This document shows positions 30,348 to 34,976 of a stretch of DNA of 34,976 bases, piece by piece; position 1 is the first letter of the stretch; every line of letters starts with the position of its first letter. The position numbers were made by a program, and so were the translations under genes. The notes beneath the pieces were generated by a model. That model was not told the DNA's origin. It searched no databases and saw nothing but the letters and a program-made list of their open reading frames with translations. The DNA comes from Kribbella albertanoniae (GTDB lineage Bacteria; Actinomycetota; Actinomycetes; Propionibacteriales; Kribbellaceae), in contig NZ_SMKA01000061.1 in the NCBI RefSeq assembly GCF_004348455.1, positions 1 to 34,976 of the forward strand, given 5' to 3'.

Positions 30348-31122
30348 ACGCGATGCCGGACGGCTTGGCTCGGCTCAGCTCGGTGGGGAACCTGTCGTCC
30401 TTCAGGGGGAAGTTGGCCTCGCCCCACGATGCCGAGTTCAGCTTGTCGCGCAGGTCGGTGCGGAGATTGGTCCAGCTGAGGAGTGCGGGCTCGTCCCAGC
30501 CACCGTTCCCCCAGGCCTCGGCCTGCTCACCGGCTCCCGCGAACCGCATGATGTGCGTGCTGCCGCCGTCCTTGTGGTAGACCGCTCGCACGCGGAGGCC
30601 GCTCTTGTTCGGGACGTTGTTCCACGACCGGGTCTCGTACTGACCGTGCCGCGACACCGACACGAAGCCCGGCGTAGACATGTCCTGCGGCACCCACATC
30701 ACGACGCCCTCCCAGTCGTGGCGATGCGAGGTGGGGGTGCAGCCGGCGCAGCTCATGTCCTTCTCGAAGTAGAGCGCGTAGATGATCGCGCACCAGCCGT
30801 TGTTGCACTTGGATCGCGCGTACGTGTTGGCCTTGCCGAGGTGGTTGCTGCGGCACTGACCGGTGACCGGACCGCTGTCGTCGAGCCCGCCGTTGAGCTT
30901 CCCGCTGTTGTCGATCGCCGCGACCGGCAAGCAGCCGTCGGTGTCATAGTCGAAGTACGGCTGATACGACCACTGGAACTCGGTCGCGTTGCCCGGCAAC
31001 GGCGTCAGCACAGCAGCCGACGCCGGCAACGCCGAACCAACCGTCAGAACGCCGATCACCCCAAGGGCCACAACGGCCATGGCACGCCGGGCAAACGGTC
31101 TGAACTTTTCGGTGGGGAACAT
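30331..31122 (-). CDS. NPP1 family (Nep1-like) secreted protein
   Basis: ATG 31122 has AGGAGC eight bases upstream. RAMAVVALGVIGVLTVGSALPASA is a Sec signal. The mature protein has the NLP fold: FQWSYQPYFDYDTDGCLPVAAI, WCAIIYALYFEKD, and the heptapeptide region SHRHDWEGVVMW, where Ser replaces the usual first Gly of GHRHDWE, plus several Cys (one C-x-x-C). Nep1-like proteins from plant-associated microbes are cytolysins of dicot membranes, although many members are non-toxic. The gene lies between a dehalogenase gene and its truncated duplicate. Confidence 0.9.
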   Translation of the reverse strand: MFPTEKFRPFARRAMAVVALGVIGVLTVGSALPASAAVLTPLPGNATEFQWSYQPYFDYDTDGCLPVAAIDNSGKLNGGLDDSGPVTGQCRSNHLGKANTYARSKCNNGWCAIIYALYFEKDMSCAGCTPTSHRHDWEGVVMWVPQDMSTPGFVSVSRHGQYETRSWNNVPNKSGLRVRAVYHKDGGSTHIMRFAGAGEQAEAWGNGGWDEPALLSWTNLRTDLRDKLNSASWGEANFPLKDDRFPTELSRAKPSGIAFNPNG

Positions 31123-31406
31123 GGGCTGTGCTCCTGATCGCTCGACAGACAAGGCACCTGCAGAAATCGAGCAGACACTAGCGATCCCACGCCCATCCCG
31201 GAACAGCAATTTGCCCATCCAGCTGAACATTCACCTCCCGTTCTCATGGCAGGGCGGCGCACCTTCTGACGGCCGCAGGGCAATACCCCGGCATCTCAAG
31301 TCATTCCGGCGTTTTGGCGAAGTCGGAGCATCGTTGCCCCAGCACCAAGCCAGGAGGGCTTGATCTCGGGTTGACGACCTATGAAGCCCGCGATCACCTG
31401 CGCGGG

Positions 31407-31616
31407 GAGCCAGAAGGAGCTGGATGCGTACCGCGCCGTACTTGGATCCTGCGGTGCGGCTGCCGGTCTGGCAGTGGTTGCAGGACATCTCAGTCGTGGG
31501 GCACCCGCCGACGTGGCAGCGATCGTTGCGGCCAAGCAAGCCGTGCTTGCCGACCCGATCTACCGAAGCTCCTGCTCCCTGCGAGTCCTCGCGGGGTGAT
31601 CGGGCCCGCCGAGGTC
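31407..31616 (+). pseudogene. Decayed duplicate of haloalkane dehalogenase 3' region
   Basis: Bases 31407-31616 align along their whole length with 30005-30218 of the intact dehalogenase gene, including GAGCTGGA, GCACCCGCCGACGTGGCAGC, CTACCGAAGCTCCTGCTCC and GATCGGGCCCGCCGAGGTC. Translation shows KELDAYRA... and GAPADVAAIVAAKQAVLADP in one frame before it breaks; the net length difference is four bases. No start or downstream part is present. Confidence 0.85.
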
Positions 31617-31919
31617 CCTGGAAGAGTTGGTCCGGCGGCTTGGGGAGCGCTACACCCGACCGGTAGCAATCCCCAGCCCCCGGAAGATGGTCGGCAGATC
31701 CCCCGGTCCCGTTCGGGGAGCATGGTGGCCGCTATCCAGCTGATTTTGGGGGTGGCCTTCAGTCGGCGGATTCGAGGGGGGATCCTCCCCGGACTGGTTT
31801 GAGAACAGGGCAGTTGCTCCCCGAACCCGCTTGCGGAGTTGGCTAGCCACAGAGTCGATTGACGTCACCCCGGGTCGCCTAACCAACCGGCCTTGGGGCC
31901 AGCCCCTGAGATCGTCTGA
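31617..31919. other. Non-coding interval
   Basis: About 300 bp with no convincing frame. It contains several G- and C-runs and short complements (GGGGGATCCTCCCC near 31780, GGCCTTGGGGCCAG near 31902), which may terminate the endonuclease transcript. The stretch from 31123 to 31406 upstream is likewise without a gene apart from the NPP1 promoter. Confidence 0.5.
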
Positions 31920-33911
31920 TCAATCGTCCGGTGGATCCTTCAAGATCCGATGGGTGCCGGTCGGGTTGACGTGCAGTACGAAGCCGTGGGGTGTTGTCCA
32001 TTCGATCGTTTTGGCGTCGATGCGGCGGACTTTCCATCCGGCGGCGTGCGTCTTCACCCGGTGGCCGAAGCGGCTCAGCGGTATGAGGTTCAGGGTGTTC
32101 GTCTGGCCCGGCGGGCCGAGCGAGTCGTAGGGCTGGATGTGGTCGAGGTCGATGCTGTTGGTGGTTTCGCGGGTGCCGTAGGGGAATTGTTCGGTGGGGT
32201 GGGTGAGTTTGACGTGTTCGCGGATCCGGTCGGTGGTTTCGTAGGCGTCGGAGCTGATGGCCTTGTTGAGGTCGATGACCGGCTTGACCACGTAAGGCCC
32301 GTAGCCGACGGTGTCGGTGAATTGCTCGGCCAGCAGCGGGCCGAGGTCTTCTACGCGCAGGACTCCGGTGCCGGTGGCGAGGGTGTGGTCGGTGAGGTGC
32401 ACGTACACCACGGTTTTGCCCGGGCGAGCCGGGGCAGGCCGCTCGCCGCGTGGCCGGGTGTGGGCGTCGTGTTTGATCTGGGCCAGCCGGGCCGCGAGGG
32501 CACGCAACTCGTCCGGGGTCATTGATTGGCCTGTCTCGGGCGGGCCTTCGCTGGGTGGTTCGAAGGGGTCTACTGTCCAGGCGTCGCTTGGGTCGAGGGG
32601 GTCTGGGAGGTCGCTCTCGGCTGGGTGGGGCGCCTCATCATCCACGCCGGGCTCGTTGTGCAGGCCGGGGGCGACGCGGCGGCCGGGGGCTGCGTTCACA
32701 CCGCTTGTCCGGTCAGCCGGCATGCCGTTGCCTGTAGCAACATTGCGGGGCGGTGCCGCTGGGTCGGATGCGGCGGCAGGCGCAGCAACGGGGTCAGGCG
32801 CGGCGGCGGAATCGGGCGCAGGAGTGAGTGCGGGCGCAGGCGGGGGCAGAAGGGTGGGCGCAGGCGTCGGCGCGGGTGCGGGTGCATGCGCGGGAGCGGA
32901 CGCAGGCGCAGGAGTGCACCCGGGCGCGGATGCGTGCGCGGGAGCAGGAACAGACCCAGGAGTGGAGGCAGGCTCAGGCGATGCCCCGGCAGTAGACACG
33001 GGAGCGGGGGCCGGCGCGGGAGTCGCACCCGACGCGGGGCCGGGGTCGGGCGTGGGACTCGCATCCGGTGCGGGTGTGGGGCCTGAGGCGGGATCGGAGT
33101 CAGGCGCGGAGGTCGCATCCGGGGTGGTGGGGCCGTGTTCTTGGGTTTGGGCGAGGAGTTCGTTGGTGAAGGCGGTGTCGGGCAGGATGCCGACCGCTTC
33201 TGCGCGGCGGAGCTGGACGCTGCGCTTGTCGCCGAGGGCCAGCAGGGCGTCGGCGATCTCGTCGATCTTTGCCTTGTGCCGCAGGACCGCCCCCGAAGAC
33301 GCCTTGATCACACACGTCTTGGTGCCGTGCTCGTCGGAGCGGCCTACCCAGACACCGCGCTCGTCGGTCTTCTCAGCGGCCTCGGCCTTCGCCAGGTCGG
33401 GGTCGGCGTGAATCTTCGCGGCTTTGATGATCTTGGCCAGCCGAGTCGGTGAGATCGTGTCCAGCAGGTGCGCGACGCGCTTGTCGACGTACAGCGCAGC
33501 CGCCAGCGACAGCTTCTCGCAGTCACGGGCGAGGTTGCGCGCCTTCCACGCCGTGACCTCCTCGCTCAGCACCCTCGCCCAGACGAACGGGAACCGGTGC
33601 CGCAACGCCAGCGCGTTCGCGAGATAGTCCCGCGCCACACCCTGGGACACCCCGACCACCGCGCCGTACTCGGAGACACAGAACTCCAAGACGGGTGGGC
33701 AGCCGTCCCCGCCGAGCACCACCGCACGCTCGCGGCCATCACTCGCACGACGCCCTGGGCGCTCCGGCGCCACGTCAGGATGGAAGCGGTCGGCGTACAC
33801 GACGGCATGAACGAGGGAGCGTGCGGCTGACCGGGCTTCGGTCGCGCGTTCTTCGGCGGCCGACTCCAGCAAGTCGGCCGTCGACAGCATTGACAGCTCC
33901 GTCTCGAACAT
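31920..33911 (-). CDS. DUF222 (13E12-repeat type) HNH endonuclease
   Basis: From ATG 33911 the 663-residue protein begins MFETELSMLSTADLLESAAEE. Residues about 1-290 are the DUF222 domain (RDYLANALALRHRFPFVWARVLSEEVTAWKARNLA, LDTISPTRLAKIIKAAKIHADPD). A Pro/Ala-rich linker of ~120 residues follows, then an acidic spacer, and the C-terminal HNH nuclease: SIDLDHIQPYDSLG, QTNTLNLIPLSRFGHRVKTHAAGW. The family is abundant in actinobacteria; mycobacterial 13E12 members are known to be SOS-induced. Here a LexA box covers the start codon. The frame is open further upstream, but the promoter and box fix this start. Confidence 0.9.
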   Translation of the reverse strand: MFETELSMLSTADLLESAAEERATEARSAARSLVHAVVYADRFHPDVAPERPGRRASDGRERAVVLGGDGCPPVLEFCVSEYGAVVGVSQGVARDYLANALALRHRFPFVWARVLSEEVTAWKARNLARDCEKLSLAAALYVDKRVAHLLDTISPTRLAKIIKAAKIHADPDLAKAEAAEKTDERGVWVGRSDEHGTKTCVIKASSGAVLRHKAKIDEIADALLALGDKRSVQLRRAEAVGILPDTAFTNELLAQTQEHGPTTPDATSAPDSDPASGPTPAPDASPTPDPGPASGATPAPAPAPVSTAGASPEPASTPGSVPAPAHASAPGCTPAPASAPAHAPAPAPTPAPTLLPPPAPALTPAPDSAAAPDPVAAPAAASDPAAPPRNVATGNGMPADRTSGVNAAPGRRVAPGLHNEPGVDDEAPHPAESDLPDPLDPSDAWTVDPFEPPSEGPPETGQSMTPDELRALAARLAQIKHDAHTRPRGERPAPARPGKTVVYVHLTDHTLATGTGVLRVEDLGPLLAEQFTDTVGYGPYVVKPVIDLNKAISSDAYETTDRIREHVKLTHPTEQFPYGTRETTNSIDLDHIQPYDSLGPPGQTNTLNLIPLSRFGHRVKTHAAGWKVRRIDAKTIEWTTPHGFVLHVNPTGTHRILKDPPDD
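32760..33120 (-). repeat. Pro/Ala-rich low-complexity coding tract
   Basis: Degenerate six-base units coding for alternating Pro and Ala (with Ser, Asp, Gly, Thr) fill the linker between DUF222 and HNH domains (for example PAPAPTPAPT and GPTPAPDASPTPDPGP). Expansion by slippage is likely. The tract would make an extended flexible tether. Confidence 0.8.
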
Positions 33912-33947
33912 GTGTTCTAATATAGTCACGGAACGATAACGAGGCAA
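33906..33947 (-). promoter_or_regulatory. Leaderless promoter with LexA (SOS) box
   Basis: On the minus strand TTGCCT (33947-33942), a 17-bp spacer, and TATATT (33924-33919) place transcription at or next to the ATG at 33911. GAACATGTGTTC (33906-33917) is a perfect GAAC-N4-GTTC palindrome, the actinobacterial/Bacillus-type LexA consensus, and includes the start codon. LexA bound here would block initiation. Confidence 0.8.
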
Positions 33948-33987
33948 ATCGGCCTTGCAGACAAGGGATAGCGCGATCTCGAGGAGG

Positions 33988-34776
33988 TCAGTCTCGGTGG
34001 TAGGTGCGGGTTTCGCCGGCGTAGAAGGTGCCTCGGTAGTTGCCGTGGATGATCTCGGCCTCGTAGCCGTCAAGTTCGGGAGCGCCGAGGGCGTGGGCGA
34101 TGGCGAGTTCGGCCTGGGCGTCGTACGGGACGCGGACGAACTGGATGGAGAACGGGGCTGGGACGGCGGAGTTCTCGACGCCTTCGAGGATCGTGTAGAC
34201 GGGCGTCGGGTCGTTGAGGCTATTGCCGACCGAGCCGACGTTGATGAGCGTGCGGCCCAGGTCGCATTCGAGGTAGGCATCGTGGGTGTCGCCGTAGGCA
34301 ACCACTGTCGGGACGGGACCGTCGCCGGTGGCGGGGGTGTTCTCGAACATGCTCCGGTACGCCGCTTCGTCGTGGTCGAAGTAGACCCGGTGATGCACCG
34401 TGGTTGCGGAGGCGTGGAACAAGCGGATCTGGCGGCCGCTCAGCTGGAAGTCGTGGCAGAACGGGAGATTGCGCAGCCAGGTGTGCTGGTCTGCGCGGAG
34501 TTCGTGCCGCCACCAGTGCATGCTGCCGCCGGCCGGGTACTCGCGATCCGGATCGGGGAGGAAGTCGTCCCAATTGCCGAGGATGTTGACCTCGCAGACC
34601 TCGCGGCAGCGGTCGACCACCGCCTGGCCGCGCGGGCCTTTGCCGACGTAGTCACCGAGGTTGAAGATCCGGGTGATACCGCGGGCCTCGATGTCCGCGA
34701 GGACGGCTTCGAGTGCGGTGAGGTTGCCGTGAACGTCCGAGATGAGGGCGATCCGCTCGAGCTGCATGTCCGCCAT
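33988..34776 (-). CDS. YfcE-like metallophosphoesterase
   Basis: A 262-residue calcineurin-like phosphoesterase. IALISDVHGNLTALEAVL, FNLGDYVGKGP, LGNWDDFL and the later VAYGDTH...GSVGNS motif provide the two-metal site. The group includes phosphodiesterases and phosphatases on nucleotides or glycerophosphodiesters; specificity is not evident. Start ATG 34776, no good ribosome site; ATG 34767 (MQLERIALISDVHGN) is also possible. It lies upstream of, and in the same direction as, the HNH gene, 76 bp away. Confidence 0.88.
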   Translation of the reverse strand: MADMQLERIALISDVHGNLTALEAVLADIEARGITRIFNLGDYVGKGPRGQAVVDRCREVCEVNILGNWDDFLPDPDREYPAGGSMHWWRHELRADQHTWLRNLPFCHDFQLSGRQIRLFHASATTVHHRVYFDHDEAAYRSMFENTPATGDGPVPTVVAYGDTHDAYLECDLGRTLINVGSVGNSLNDPTPVYTILEGVENSAVPAPFSIQFVRVPYDAQAELAIAHALGAPELDGYEAEIIHGNYRGTFYAGETRTYHRD

Positions 34777-34811
34777 CGTTCAAGCCCGCCCGGTCGACGG
34801 CAAGCTGTTTC

Positions 34812-34976
34812 TCACCAACCGCCCGAGGGACCGTCGTACTCGGAGGAAGCGGCGCCGCTGGTCGCGTACGTCCGGGAGGAACGCGACGACGAGCCACCGG
34901 ATGCTCCGGACGGGCCTCCGCCCGACGAGCCGCCGTACGAGCCACCGCCACCACCGCCCCCGCTCCGGCCGGCGCC
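34812..34976 (-). CDS. C-terminal end of a Gly/Ser-rich protein (partial)
   Basis: The last 54 codons of a gene entering from the right edge: a Gly/Ser-rich tail (GGGGGSYGGSSGGG, SGASGGSSSRSSRTY) ending in EYDGPSGGW and TGA at 34814-34812. Tails of this kind end many actinobacterial membrane proteins (for example TPM-domain proteins), but the family cannot be assigned without the missing part. Confidence 0.6.
   Translation of the reverse strand, partial: GAGRSGGGGGGGSYGGSSGGGPSGASGGSSSRSSRTYATSGAASSEYDGPSGGW

Noticed and set aside
31640..31860. Possible tRNA-like GGTTCG and ATTCGA stretches
   Set aside because: No acceptor stem or anticodon arm could be built around them on either strand.
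32760..33120. Plus-strand Gly/Ala-rich open frames resembling PE_PGRS proteins
   Set aside because: They mirror the Pro/Ala linker of the minus-strand HNH gene and have no independent start or domain.

Overview
The window is high-GC, gene-dense DNA with strong G/C preference at third codon positions, many GTG starts, several leaderless-looking promoters, a DUF222/13E12-type HNH gene, a PadR/Drr-type ABC cassette, F420-type nitroreductase homology and Tat-exported enzymes. This points to an actinobacterium; the gene mix resembles soil Propionibacteriales such as Kribbella (an inference from remembered gene families, not a search). Bases 1-15 match the transposase end of a Nextera-type sequencing adapter, so the window probably begins at a contig end. 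I saw no rRNA, tRNA, CRISPR array or intact insertion sequence.

Layout. 1-3.7 kb: a secreted phosphodiester-glycosidase/metallophosphoesterase fusion (cut by the left edge) and a rhodanese. 3.7-4.6 kb: a secreted trypsin-like protease whose signal peptide looks frameshifted. 4.6-5.26 kb: no convincing gene, but a dense nest of overlapping inverted repeats. 5.26-9.5 kb: an Fpg/Nei DNA glycosylase, a 47-residue basic protein, a methyltransferase, a Tat-exported propeller-like protein, a small membrane protein and a leaderless GlxA-type regulator. 9.7-13.4 kb: an acyltransferase broken by an in-frame TAG, then a PadR regulator with a perfect palindromic operator and a Drr-type ABC exporter, bracketed by two related hairpins.

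13.3-15.75 kb is a decay zone: two short-chain dehydrogenases that have lost the catalytic Tyr-x-x-x-Lys segment and a fragmented zinc alcohol dehydrogenase of the L-idonate 5-dehydrogenase type surround an intact TetR gene. 15.7-21.2 kb: adenosine deaminase, a DUF1016/YhcG-type PDDEXK nuclease followed by two 35-bp perfect hairpins (one sharing its core with a palindrome inside the nuclease gene), a nitroreductase/TetR divergent pair with two matched operators, leucyl/phenylalanyl-tRNA-protein transferase, an EcsC-family protein and a VOC protein. 21.2-25.1 kb: a secreted beta-rich protein and two translationally coupled XRE/P-loop (STAND-like) regulators.

25.1-31.7 kb: HMG-CoA lyase, a GNAT remnant, a Tat-exported glycosidase-like protein with a C-terminal propeller lectin, an APH-family kinase, a haloalkane dehalogenase, an NPP1/Nep1-like secreted protein, and a decayed second copy of the dehalogenase 3' region, so NPP1 is flanked by direct repeats. 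31.9-34.98 kb: a DUF222-HNH endonuclease with a long Pro/Ala linker and a perfect actinobacterial LexA box over its start codon, a YfcE-like phosphoesterase, and the Gly/Ser-rich tail of a gene running off the right edge.

The most interesting themes are the nuclease-linked palindromes near 18 kb, the LexA box at 33.9 kb, the overlapping inverted repeats at 4.7-4.9 kb, and the cluster of in-frame internally deleted genes.
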